Shown: positions 16,321 to 24,364 of the stretch, piece after piece
How the letters are laid out: every line of letters begins with the position of its first letter
Position numbering within the stretch: the first letter of the stretch is position 1
Assembly (NCBI RefSeq): GCF_017876295.1
Contig: NZ_JAGINT010000001.1
Coordinates: 1,860,001 to 1,924,000, forward strand
Direction: 5' to 3'
Origin: Kribbella aluminosa
Lineage (GTDB): Bacteria > Actinomycetota > Actinomycetes > Propionibacteriales > Kribbellaceae
DNA: 64,000 nt
Notes under the pieces: model-generated
The model's database searches: none
Told to the model about the DNA's origin: nothing
Seen by the model: the letters and a program-made list of their open reading frames with translations, nothing else
Translations under genes and position numbers: made by a program

Positions 16321-16467
16321 TCGGTGGGCTGCCTGTGGGCGGACCTCGCGGGGCCTGACCCACTTGTGGGGATGAGGGTTGGTGGGAAATGGTCGGATGC
16401 GGTGGATCGATGGTTGGGACGGTAACGTTTGTCCGATTACTGATCTTCAGCATTGTTAGGAGTCATC

Positions 16468-19089
16468 GTGGCGACGCCACCTCGCAATCCTCGCTCCGGT
16501 TCTGGGGACCGTCGCGGTTCCTCCGGGGGCGCCGGCCGTTCCGGCCGTACTGGTGGTGGACGTTCTGACTCCGGTAACCGGTCGGGTTCCGGTGGGGCTG
16601 GTTCTGGTCGATCGGGGGGTCGTCCGGGATCCGGCAGTGGGTCTGGTGGCGGTCGGGGCGGTTCCGGTGATGGTCGCGGGGCTCCGGGGCGTGGCGGTTC
16701 GGGCGCCGGGTGGTCCGGATCGGGTGGGGGACAGTCGGCTTCCGGTGGTGCTCGTTCGGGCGGTCCCCGGTCGAGCGGTGGGCCACGTTCGAGCGGTGAC
16801 CCTCGTTCGGGTGGTGGGCCACGTTCGAACGGCGGGCCCCGGTCGAGTGGTGGACCCCGGTTGGGCGGCGGACCTCGATCGGGTGGTGGCGGTGGTGGCG
16901 GTGCTCGTGGGGGCGCCGGCGGACGGTCTGGTGGGGCGCCGGTGCGGCGTAGTGGGATTGCTGGTGGGCGGTCCGGGGCTGGGCGTTCGGGTTCCGGCGA
17001 TCGCGATGAGAACTCGTTCGAGAACCGGCGTGGGTTTGTTGGGTCCCGAGGGGATGACAAGGATCGGCGGGATCCGTTCCGCGGGCAGATGTCCGGCGAG
17101 GGGCGAGACGATCGGTCCGGTGGATATCGCCGGGACGAGCGCGGCGGCGCGCGTGGTGCCGGCGCGGGCCGTGGGATAGCCGGTTCGCGACGCGACGATC
17201 GCGGTGGGTTCCGCCGGGACGACCGCGGTGGTGACGACCGTGGTGGGTTCCGGCGCGATGAGCGTGGTGGGGACAGCCGTGGTGGGTTCCGGCGCGACGA
17301 CCGTGGAGGTCAAGGGTCGGCTGGGTATCGGCGGGATGATCGCGGCGGCGACGACCGCGGAGCCCGGCGGGACGAGCGTGGTGGTCAGGGCGCTGGTGGG
17401 TATCGGCGGGATGACCGTGGCGAGGATCGCGGTGGGTTCCGGCGGGACGACCGTGGGGGCGACGACCGTGGTGGGTTCCGGCGCGATGAGCGTGGTGGGG
17501 ACAGCCGTGGTGGGTTCCGGCGCGACGACCGTGGAGGTCAAGGGTCGGCTGGGTATCGGCGGGATGATCGCGGCGGCGACGACCGCGGAGCCCGGCGGGA
17601 CGAGCGTGGTGCAGACAGCCGTGGCGGGTTCCGGCGCGACGACCGTGGGGTTCAAGGGTCGGGCGGGTATCCGCGGGATGACCGTGGCGGCGACGACCGC
17701 GGAGCCCGGCGGGACGAGCGTGGTGGTCAGGGCGCTGGTGGGTATCGGCGGGATGACCGTGGCGAGGATCGCGGTGGGTACCGGCGGGATGATCGCGGCG
17801 GTGACGACCGCGGGTCCCGGCGGGATGAGCGTGGTGGGGACGAGCGTGGGTTCCGGCGGGATGAGCGTGGGGATTCGCGGGGGCGGGTTGATGGGCGTGG
17901 TCGTGGGGGCGGTGCTGGTGGGGCCGGGCGCGGGGCTGGGGCTGGTGGTGCTGGGCGTGGGGGCGTTCGGCGGGATGAGCGTGGGGGCCGGGACGAGCGG
18001 CGTGGGGGGCCGCGGCGGGAGGAGCGGGAGGAGAGGGTTGGGCCTCGGCGGGACGATCCGAAGATTCCGGAGGGGATCACGGGGGCTGAGCTCGATCGTG
18101 GGGTGAAGGCTGAGCTGCGGTCGTTGCCGCGGACGTTGGCGGATCTGGTGGCGCAGCACCTGGTGGCGTCCGGGCGGTTCCTCGACGAGGACGCGGAGCT
18201 TGCGTATCAGCATGCGCGTACGGCGCGGCGGCTGGCGGCGCGGCTCGGCGGAGTGCGCGAAGCCGTCGCGATTACGGCGTACCTGGCTGAGCACTACGAC
18301 GAGGCGTTGACCGAGTTCAGGGCCGTACGGCGGATGACCGGGAACCACGAGGTGCTCGCGATGATGGCCGACTGCGAGCGCGCGCTTGGGCGGCCCGAGA
18401 AGGCGCTGGCGCTGACGAAGGACAAGCACGCTCGTGAGCTGTCGGAGCCGACGCAGGTCGAGCTGCTGATCGTGGCGGCCGGCGCGCGGCGGGATCTCGG
18501 GCAGACGACGGCGGCGATTCAGATGCTCGAGGTGCCGGAGCTGACCAAGCGGACGCGGGCGGAGTGGTTGCCGCGGCTGCGGTACGCGTACGCCGACGCG
18601 TTGGCGGAGGTTGGGCGGACCGATGACGCGCTCGTGTGGTTCCACCGGGCGGCTGGGGTCGACGGTGACGGTGTGACCGGCGCGGCCGAGCGGGCGGCGG
18701 AGTTGGAGGGGCTCGAGTTCACCGACCTCGACGATGACGATGGTGTGGTGGACGACGAGTACGTCGACGAGGCGGACACCGGCGACGAGACCGGCGAAGC
18801 GGACGACGAGACCGCCGACGAAGCGGACGATGTCGACGGGACGGATGACGACACCGACGACGGCACGGACGATGTCGACCGGACGGACGACACCGTCGAT
18901 GAAGCGGACGATGTCGGCGGCACGGACGATGTCGGCGAAACCGGCGAAACCGGCGAAACCGGCGAAACCGGCGAAACCGGCGAAACCGGCGATGGCGGCG
19001 ACGGTACGGACGTCGAGGACCTCGGCGAGGTCGAGGGCGGATCTGCTGAAGGTGTGGCGGGCGGGGAGAGCAAGGGCGGCGGGGAGTAG
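16468..19089 (+). CDS. TPR-like protein with RGG/GRD-rich N-terminus and acidic tail
   Basis: An 873-residue protein from GTG 16468, which follows AGGAG. It has three parts. Residues 1 to about 530 are low complexity: first Gly/Ser/Arg/Pro, then many RRDDRGGDDRGGFRRDERGG-type repeats. Residues about 535-755 are an alpha-helical TPR-like domain (LPRTLADLVAQHLVASGRFL, AYQHARTARRLAARLGGVRE, ALTEFRAVRRMTGNHEVLAM). The tail is strongly acidic and ends in GETGETGET repeats. The helical domain matches a conserved actinobacterial protein found near tyrS and tlyA. RGG-rich disordered regions often bind RNA or drive condensates; here that is inference. The fourfold bias to G and C keeps all other frames open too. 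Confidence 0.85.
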   Translation: MATPPRNPRSGSGDRRGSSGGAGRSGRTGGGRSDSGNRSGSGGAGSGRSGGRPGSGSGSGGGRGGSGDGRGAPGRGGSGAGWSGSGGGQSASGGARSGGPRSSGGPRSSGDPRSGGGPRSNGGPRSSGGPRLGGGPRSGGGGGGGARGGAGGRSGGAPVRRSGIAGGRSGAGRSGSGDRDENSFENRRGFVGSRGDDKDRRDPFRGQMSGEGRDDRSGGYRRDERGGARGAGAGRGIAGSRRDDRGGFRRDDRGGDDRGGFRRDERGGDSRGGFRRDDRGGQGSAGYRRDDRGGDDRGARRDERGGQGAGGYRRDDRGEDRGGFRRDDRGGDDRGGFRRDERGGDSRGGFRRDDRGGQGSAGYRRDDRGGDDRGARRDERGADSRGGFRRDDRGVQGSGGYPRDDRGGDDRGARRDERGGQGAGGYRRDDRGEDRGGYRRDDRGGDDRGSRRDERGGDERGFRRDERGDSRGRVDGRGRGGGAGGAGRGAGAGGAGRGGVRRDERGGRDERRGGPRREEREERVGPRRDDPKIPEGITGAELDRGVKAELRSLPRTLADLVAQHLVASGRFLDEDAELAYQHARTARRLAARLGGVREAVAITAYLAEHYDEALTEFRAVRRMTGNHEVLAMMADCERALGRPEKALALTKDKHARELSEPTQVELLIVAAGARRDLGQTTAAIQMLEVPELTKRTRAEWLPRLRYAYADALAEVGRTDDALVWFHRAAGVDGDGVTGAAERAAELEGLEFTDLDDDDGVVDDEYVDEADTGDETGEADDETADEADDVDGTDDDTDDGTDDVDRTDDTVDEADDVGGTDDVGETGETGETGETGETGETGDGGDGTDVEDLGEVEGGSAEGVAGGESKGGGE
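17233..17890 (+). repeat. In-frame tandem/segmental repeats in the RGG region
   Basis: A 151-base segment at 17233-17383 recurs at 17461-17611, an offset of 228 bases or 76 codons. A second segment beginning at 17383 recurs at 17725, an offset of 342 bases or 114 codons. Smaller units coding RRDDRGG and RRDERGG fill the gaps. All offsets are multiples of three, so the frame survives changes in copy number. Confidence 0.85.
18938..18991 (+). repeat. 9-bp GGCGAAACC tandem repeats
   Basis: Six tandem GGCGAAACC units (one Gly-Glu-Thr each) lie in the acidic tail of the TPR-like protein. They keep the frame and extend the negatively charged end. Confidence 0.85.
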
Positions 19090-19092
19090 GGC

Positions 19093-19953
19093 GTGGGGGT
19101 TGGGGGCCTGGCGGCCGAGGACCCGGTTGGTGTGCTGGTGGCGGCTGCGCTCACCAGGGGAGCGCAGCGGCTGCAGAAGTCGGTCCGGATGGTGGCGAAC
19201 GAGGAGGACGACGCCATCCACCAGGTCCGGGTGTCCTGCCGGCGGCTGCGGAGCGACCTGAAGCTGTTCCGCAAACTGCTGGCGGGCGAATGGGCGACCG
19301 GACTCCGAGCCGACCTCGCCTCGCTCGCTCAGGCCTGCGGCGAGGCCCGTGACCTCGAGGTGATCGCCGACCTCGTCCGCGAGAACACCACCAGCGAGGA
19401 CAACGCAGAGCACGTCGACACGATCCTCACCACGCTCACCCTCGGCCTGGACCGCGCAGCCGCCCGTTCCGCTGAGGTGGTCCTGAGCGACTCGACGAGG
19501 GATCTGCTCGCAACACTCGAGGCCGTCGCCGCAGCGCCCGACCTGAAGCCCAACGCGGACAAGCCCTGCAGCGAGGTCCTCCCGCAGCTGCTGCGCTCAG
19601 CCACGGACAAGTTCACCCAGGAGGCTGACAAGCTCCGGCCGTGGACCCCTGACGATGACTGGCACCAGGTACGTCTGCTGGCGAAGCGGGTGCGGTACGC
19701 CGCCGACACGAGCGCCGCCGTACTCGGTGACGAGGCGAAAGCCACAGCCGCGCACGCAGCGACGTACCAGGAGCTGTTGGGCCAGCACCAGGACCACTGT
19801 GCCGCGGCGGACGCTCTGACGGCCATGGCTGTCGAGGCGGCTGCTCAGGACGACCCGGAGCTCTCGTTCACGCTAGGACGCCTCACAGAGCGCCACAGAG
19901 CCGCGCGGAAGCCGCTGCGCGAGCAGTTCCTCAGCCTGTATCACCGCCCCTGA
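19093..19953 (+). CDS. CHAD domain protein
   Basis: A 286-residue, mostly alpha-helical protein. The two hallmark basic helices of CHAD domains are present: IHQVRVSCRRLRSDLKLFRK near residues 43-62 and WHQVRLLAKRVRYAADTS near residue 193. CHAD domains bind inorganic polyphosphate through such conserved His, Arg and Lys residues and are often found with polyphosphate granules. No CYTH/triphosphatase domain is attached. It starts at GTG, three bases after the RGG/TPR gene stop, so the two are probably one transcript. A functional link between the acidic/basic protein and polyphosphate is possible but unproven. Confidence 0.9.
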   Translation: MGVGGLAAEDPVGVLVAAALTRGAQRLQKSVRMVANEEDDAIHQVRVSCRRLRSDLKLFRKLLAGEWATGLRADLASLAQACGEARDLEVIADLVRENTTSEDNAEHVDTILTTLTLGLDRAAARSAEVVLSDSTRDLLATLEAVAAAPDLKPNADKPCSEVLPQLLRSATDKFTQEADKLRPWTPDDDWHQVRLLAKRVRYAADTSAAVLGDEAKATAAHAATYQELLGQHQDHCAAADALTAMAVEAAAQDDPELSFTLGRLTERHRAARKPLREQFLSLYHRP

Positions 19954-19954
19954 C

Positions 19955-21100
19955 TCACAGCGTCCGGAACAGCAGTCCCACTCGTGGCTTCGGGCCGAAC
20001 GACGTGGCCTTCTGCGGCAGTACGACGCCTTGCGCCGCAGAACGCAATACCTGGTCCATGTGAGGTGCTGTGAGCTCTACGGCGAGCTGCTGCGCGTCAG
20101 CAAGTGCTAGGGCGTCCGCAAGGGTGTGGTGGAAGCTGAGCGTGTCCTCAGACACTCCCCATGCCGGCAGCAGCACCTGGTGCAGCAGCGTGACCGCTGG
20201 CGCGTCCGATGCCGCATGGAGTGTCAGCCAGCTGGAGCCGTCCGTGACCGAGATGCGGTTCGGGTCGCCCTCCACCCGACCGGGCTGCATCTGCCAGCCG
20301 GACGGCGTGCGTAGCTGCACGGTCGCCAGGTCCAGCCCCGGTACGACGCGGTGGATTGGATCCAGCGTCAGCGGGTGCCGTACGTAGTCGACCAGCATGG
20401 CCAAGCCGACCTCTGCGCTCTGCCGGTACGGCTCACGCAACTGGCGCTCCAGGTACGCCGCGTACCGGTGGTGCCCGTCCGCGATGACGGCCTCGTGTTT
20501 GGCGAGCTCCGCCTCGATTCCTGCCAGTACCTCCGGGTCGCTGATGCGCCAGATCCGGTGCTCGGCGCCGTTGTACGTCTCGGCCTCCACCCAGGGTTCG
20601 CCGGACCGTGCCGTATCCACTGCGTCACTGGCCACGCCACCTCCCGCGTACGCGAGCAGAATGGGCTCCAGGTCGGCGTCCGTCGCCTGCATCAGTCTCA
20701 GGCGGTCGGCGACCCAGTGCGGCATCACGTCCTCGTGCGGCAGTACTACGTGACGTGTCGGGTCCAGCTGCAACGCGCCGACGAGCCCGCAGAGTAGGGC
20801 GTCCCCCAGGCGCTGCTCGTACACGTACAAAGCCGGCTGCTCGTCCTGCACCACCACACCGTCCCGCTGCCACCCGGACAGCCGGTGCGCCGGTTCGTCG
20901 TACCGGGCAGGTCCGAGATCCGGATCGCGTGGAAGGATGAGCCTCACCATGTTGTACAGATCAGAGTCAGTCAGCCGCCGCACGATGGCGGGTTCCAGCA
21001 CGTCGTACGGCGGCGACGTGACGGCCCCCAGTGCACTCACCTTGCCCGCGACGAACCGCCACGCGCGCAGGGGATCGAGTCTCAGTACCGCATCCGGCAT
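19955..21100 (-). CDS. DUF1015 family protein
   Basis: A 381-residue cytoplasmic protein starting at ATG 21100 (MPDAVLRLDPLRAWRF). It carries family marks such as VTSPPYDVL, HVVLPHEDVMPHWVADRL and AVIADGHHRYAAYLERQ; the ADGHHRY signature is the best known of DUF1015. The biochemical role of the family is not established to my knowledge. An in-frame upstream ATG adds only 13 weak residues. It is convergent with the CHAD gene, with almost no gap, and divergent from the HAD phosphatase gene. Confidence 0.88.
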   Translation of the reverse strand: MPDAVLRLDPLRAWRFVAGKVSALGAVTSPPYDVLEPAIVRRLTDSDLYNMVRLILPRDPDLGPARYDEPAHRLSGWQRDGVVVQDEQPALYVYEQRLGDALLCGLVGALQLDPTRHVVLPHEDVMPHWVADRLRLMQATDADLEPILLAYAGGGVASDAVDTARSGEPWVEAETYNGAEHRIWRISDPEVLAGIEAELAKHEAVIADGHHRYAAYLERQLREPYRQSAEVGLAMLVDYVRHPLTLDPIHRVVPGLDLATVQLRTPSGWQMQPGRVEGDPNRISVTDGSSWLTLHAASDAPAVTLLHQVLLPAWGVSEDTLSFHHTLADALALADAQQLAVELTAPHMDQVLRSAAQGVVLPQKATSFGPKPRVGLLFRTL

Positions 21101-21124
21101 GCGCGGAATCGTACGGGAGGCCCG

Positions 21125-21250
21125 ATGAGCTGTGCGCATTGCCGGGCCTCCGGCGCCGGCGGGCCATCGGGCTGTGACTCCCGGTCTTCCCTCGTCGCTC
21201 CGGTCGCTTCGCTCCCTCCGCTCCTCAGTCCAGACCGGGAGGCCAGATGA
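21125..21250 (+). CDS. Candidate 41-residue leader peptide overlapping the HAD start
   Basis: GGAGG at 21116-21120 lies four bases before ATG 21125. The frame runs 41 codons and its TGA (21248-21250) overlaps the HAD gene's ATG at 21247 (ATGA). The peptide starts MSCAHCRAS, a CxxC, and ends LLSPDREAR. Against it: part of it is the reverse GAGCGAAGCGAG repeat, and the composition is ordinary for noncoding G+C-rich DNA. It could be a translated, coupled leader or an accident. Confidence 0.3.
   Translation: MSCAHCRASGAGGPSGCDSRSSLVAPVASLPPLLSPDREAR
21179..21240 (+). promoter_or_regulatory. Inverted repeats in the HAD gene leader
   Basis: TCCCGGTCT (21179-21187) pairs with AGACCGGGA (21232-21240) around 44 bases that contain the reverse GAGCGAAGCGAG-type repeat. 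The right arm overlaps the GGGAGG ribosome-binding site (21237-21242) of the HAD gene. A second pair, GGAGGCCCG (21116-21124) with CGGGCCTCC (21143-21151), covers the ribosome-binding site of the leader frame. Both could hide start signals in the mRNA. Confidence 0.4.
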
Positions 21251-22353
21251 CCAAGGAACGAACTGCGCCGGAACCGCTGTCGGCGTGTGACGAAGCGCTC
21301 GCGAGCCGGTACGACGTGGCGCTGCTGGACCTCGACGGTGTCGTGTACGTCGGTCCCGACCCCGTGCCGGACGCGCCCGAGAACCTGCGCAAGGCCGCCA
21401 AGGAAGGCATGCGGATCGGGTTCATCACGAACAACGCGAGCCGGCCGGCCACGATCGTTGCCGAGCACCTCGCGTCGTTCGGGCTGGACGTGCTCGCCGA
21501 CGACGTGGTGACCTCCGCGCAGGCGGCGGCGAAGCTGGTCGCGAGCGAGTTCCCGAAGGGCTCGCCGGTGCTCGTGGTCGGCGGCGAGGGACTGTACGTC
21601 GCGCTCGAGGAGTACGGGCTGACGCCGGTGCGGAGCAGCGACGGGCACCCGGTCGCGGTCGTCCAGGGCTTCCACCCGGACGTGAACTGGGTGATGCTCG
21701 CCGACGGCGCGCACGCGATCAACGAGGGCGCGAAGTGGTACGCGACCAACCTGGACCTGACGATCCCGACCGCGGCCGGCAAGGCGCCCGGGAACGGGAC
21801 GCTGGTGCAGGCGATCCGGGCCGCCGTCGACGTCGACCCGGTGGTCGCCGGGAAGCCCGAGCCGCCGCTGCTGGAGACCAGCATCGAACGGCTGGAAGCC
21901 AAGCGCCCGTTGATGATCGGGGACCGGCTGGACTCCGACATCGAGGGCGCGAACAAGGTCGGCATCGCGAGCCTGTGGGTGGCGACCGGGGTGAACGACG
22001 CGTACGACCTGGCGCGGGCGCCGAAGAACCAGCGGCCGACGTACGTCGCTGCCGGGCTCGGGGCGCTGGCGGAGAAGCAGCCCGGGGTGACCGTCGACGG
22101 CGGCAAGCACACCTGTGAGGGCTGGACCGCCGAGGTGGTGAACAACGCCGTCACGGTGAAGGGCGAGGGCGAGCCGTACGACGGTCTGCGCGCGATCCTG
22201 TCCGCGGTCTGGGCGGCGGTCGACGCGCCCGCCGAGCCTGCGAAGGCCGCGAAGGCGACCGCCCGCGGCCGGCGGCCCCGCCCGAAGCCTGCTCCGACAG
22301 CGGATTCCATCGCCCTGGACGCGGCCCTGCACCGGATCGGCCTCGACAAGTAG
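21247..22353 (+). CDS. HAD-IIA family phosphatase (NagD-like)
   Basis: A 368-residue haloacid-dehalogenase-type hydrolase of the NagD/phosphoglycolate phosphatase group. Motif I is LLDLDGVVYVG with the nucleophile Asp, motif II is FITNNASRP, and the acidic motif IV is LMIGDRLDSDIEGANKVGI; the KPEPP segment carries the conserved Lys. The cap is the C2 type between motifs. A C-terminal extension of about 90 residues, ending in an Ala/Arg/Pro-rich part, goes beyond the usual 260-280 residues. Orthologues lie next to tlyA in actinobacteria. The substrate is unknown. Confidence 0.9.
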   Translation: MTKERTAPEPLSACDEALASRYDVALLDLDGVVYVGPDPVPDAPENLRKAAKEGMRIGFITNNASRPATIVAEHLASFGLDVLADDVVTSAQAAAKLVASEFPKGSPVLVVGGEGLYVALEEYGLTPVRSSDGHPVAVVQGFHPDVNWVMLADGAHAINEGAKWYATNLDLTIPTAAGKAPGNGTLVQAIRAAVDVDPVVAGKPEPPLLETSIERLEAKRPLMIGDRLDSDIEGANKVGIASLWVATGVNDAYDLARAPKNQRPTYVAAGLGALAEKQPGVTVDGGKHTCEGWTAEVVNNAVTVKGEGEPYDGLRAILSAVWAAVDAPAEPAKAAKATARGRRPRPKPAPTADSIALDAALHRIGLDK

Positions 22354-22419
22354 GTAGGTGCGGCTGGTATTGCGGCACCGAGGCGATACCGTTGCTGGGG
22401 ACGACGCTAGGAGGCAGTC

Positions 22420-22992
22420 ATGGTGATGGACGCGCTGCGCGGGTACGTACAACTGGCGAACGGGTTGACCGAGGTCACCAAGCAGAAGGCCCAGTCGGCT
22501 GCGAAGGCGCTTTTGCAGCAGACCGGGGCGGATTCGCTGACGACCAGGGTGAGCGACCTGGCCGACGAGATCGTTGCCACCAGCAAGAGCAACCGTCAGC
22601 TGCTGCAGGCGATCGTGGCGAACGAGGTCGAGGGCGCGGTCGCGCGGCTCGGGTTCGTCCGGTCCGAGGAGGTCGCGGGGCTCTCCCGACGGGTGAAGGC
22701 GCTGGAGACCGAGCTCGCCGAGGCGCACGCTGCCGCGGCGGAGCGGCCTGCCGAGCCGGCGCCGGTCGTGGAGGACGTTGTCGAGGCGACCGTGGTCGAC
22801 GAGGCCCCTGCCCCGGCGAAGAAGGTCCCGGCGAAGAAGGCCGCGGCCAAGAAGGCTGCGCCTGCCAAGAAGACGCTTGCCAAGAAGACGCCTGCCAAGA
22901 AGACGCCTGCCAAGAAGGCTGCTGCGAAGAAGGCCCCGGCGAAGAAAGCGGCCAAGAAGGCCCCGGCGAAGAAGACGGCGAAGAAGGCCTGA
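22420..22992 (+). CDS. Helical protein with histone H1-like Lys/Ala/Pro tail
   Basis: A 190-residue protein with an excellent AGGAGG site at 22409-22414. Residues 1-110 are predicted helical: NGLTEVTKQKAQSAAKALLQ, then a coiled coil VAGLSRRVKALETELAEAHA, resembling phasin-like proteins. Residues about 130-190 are repeats of AKKAPAKK and AKKTPAKK, as in histone H1 and actinobacterial HupS-type tails that bind DNA. It lies between the HAD gene and tlyA, where relatives carry a small conserved protein. DNA or RNA binding by the tail is likely; the role of the helical part is unknown. Confidence 0.8.
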   Translation: MVMDALRGYVQLANGLTEVTKQKAQSAAKALLQQTGADSLTTRVSDLADEIVATSKSNRQLLQAIVANEVEGAVARLGFVRSEEVAGLSRRVKALETELAEAHAAAAERPAEPAPVVEDVVEATVVDEAPAPAKKVPAKKAAAKKAAPAKKTLAKKTPAKKTPAKKAAAKKAPAKKAAKKAPAKKTAKKA

Positions 22993-22993
22993 G

Positions 22994-23524
22994 ATGACCG
23001 AGCATCCAGGCGAGCAGTTCCCACCGGGCGTGGATCCGGATGTCGAGCCCGGCTTCGACCCGTACCGCTCCGAGGAACCCAAGCCCGACCCTGACTACGA
23101 CACCGAGCCGGGTGCGCAGGACGCGCCGCACGATGCGGCGCGGGAGTCGGCGGGCGCGCACGTGGATCCTGCGGCTGTGGAGTTCGGGCCGGAGTTCGCC
23201 CGGGCTCCCGGCGAGGAGCACGAGCACGCCTTCGAAGCCGGCTCCGCCGAGGACCCGGCGTACGACGGCACCGGCTCCGGCGAGGACCCGGCGTACGACA
23301 GTGGCTCGGCCGAGGATCCGGTGTACGACGGCGACGGCTCCGGCGGGGATCCGGCGTACGGAGGGGATGACGGCGGGCATCCGTTGGTGGAGGAGACGAT
23401 GGCTCGGCTGGACGGGTTGCGGGAGCGGCCGGTCAGTGAGCACGGTGAGGTGTACGCCGATCTGCACGAGCGACTGCAGACCGCGTTGGTCGAGGCCGAC
23501 GCCGAGCAGAGCGACCGGGGCTGA
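22994..23524 (+). CDS. Acidic repeat protein of unknown function
   Basis: A 176-residue acidic protein starting at ATG 22994, one base after the H1-like gene stop. The middle carries repeats of EDPAYDGTGSG and EDPAYDSGSA. The C-terminal 45 residues look folded: PLVEETMARLDGLRERPVSE then EVYADLHERLQTALVEADAE, a helix pair conserved in short proteins at this locus in actinobacteria. The start is set by position; an upstream GTG in the same frame would lie antiphase inside the Lys-rich tail of the previous gene. Function unknown. Confidence 0.75.
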   Translation: MTEHPGEQFPPGVDPDVEPGFDPYRSEEPKPDPDYDTEPGAQDAPHDAARESAGAHVDPAAVEFGPEFARAPGEEHEHAFEAGSAEDPAYDGTGSGEDPAYDSGSAEDPVYDGDGSGGDPAYGGDDGGHPLVEETMARLDGLRERPVSEHGEVYADLHERLQTALVEADAEQSDRG

Positions 23525-23536
23525 GCGGCCGAGAGA

Positions 23537-24352
23537 GTGGCCAAGGGAGTCAAGCGGTCGCGGCTCGATGCGGAGCTGGTACGGCGGGGACTCGCGCGCT
23601 CCCGGGAGCACGCGAGTGAGCTGATCGCGGCCGGCAAGGTGAAGGTGTCCGGGACCGTGGCCGGCAAGCCCGCGACCGGGGTCGGTGCGGATGCGCCGAT
23701 CGTCGTCGACACGTCCGAGCACGAGGATCCCGGGTACGCGAGCCGCGGTGCGCACAAGCTGATCGGCGCGCTGGAGGCGTTCCCGGACGTCCAGGTGAAG
23801 GGCCGCCGTACCCTCGACGCCGGTGCGTCGACCGGCGGGTTCACCGACGTACTGCTGCGTAACGAGGCCGCGCACGTGACCGCGGTCGACGTCGGGTACG
23901 GGCAGCTGGTGTGGGCGCTGCAGACCGACGACCGGGTCACCGTGATGGACCGAACCAATGTCCGGACGCTGACGCTGGAGGACATCGGTGGGGATCCCGT
24001 CGACCTGGTGGTCAGCGACCTGAGCTTCATCAGTCTGACGCTCGTACTGCCCGCGCTCATCGGTGTGGTGAAGCCGGACGGCGAGCTGGTGCTGATGGTG
24101 AAGCCGCAGTTCGAGGTCGGCAAGGAGCGGATCGGCAAGGGTGGCGTGGTCCGCGACCCGGAGCTGAGGGCTGCTGCGGTCCGAGGAGTCGCGGCCAAGG
24201 CACAGGAACTCGGGTGGGGGATCGAGGGCGTCGCCGCCAGTCCGTTGCCTGGTCCGTCAGGAAATGTCGAATACTTCCTGTGGATACGCCGGGAAGCGCC
24301 GCCTCTCGATGAGACGATGCTCCAAACGGCGATTGAACTCGGGCCGCAGTGA
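23537..24352 (+). CDS. tlyA: TlyA family rRNA 2'-O-methyltransferase / hemolysin-like protein
   Basis: A 271-residue protein from GTG 23537. The N-terminal S4 domain is seen in RSRLDAELVRRGLARSREHA. The Rossmann methyltransferase domain has the SAM motif LDAGASTGGFTDVLL, then VTAVDVGYGQLVWAL, VVSDLSFISLTLVLP and LVLMVKPQFEVGKE. TlyA of mycobacteria methylates 16S C1409 and 23S C1920, and its loss gives capreomycin resistance. The site is inferred from family membership. It is in the usual tlyA-nadK-recN order. Confidence 0.93.
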   Translation: MAKGVKRSRLDAELVRRGLARSREHASELIAAGKVKVSGTVAGKPATGVGADAPIVVDTSEHEDPGYASRGAHKLIGALEAFPDVQVKGRRTLDAGASTGGFTDVLLRNEAAHVTAVDVGYGQLVWALQTDDRVTVMDRTNVRTLTLEDIGGDPVDLVVSDLSFISLTLVLPALIGVVKPDGELVLMVKPQFEVGKERIGKGGVVRDPELRAAAVRGVAAKAQELGWGIEGVAASPLPGPSGNVEYFLWIRREAPPLDETMLQTAIELGPQ

Positions 24353-24364
24353 AGGAGGCAGGGG

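Noticed and set aside
17233..17890. CRISPR array
   Set aside because: Repeats are coding, contiguous, irregular in length and share the TPR gene's frame; no unique spacers and no cas genes.
16456..19413. 985-codon open frame on the minus strand
   Set aside because: Antisense shadow of the RGG/TPR gene; G+C-rich repeats remove stops in all frames, and the product is Pro/Thr/Arg-rich without a domain.
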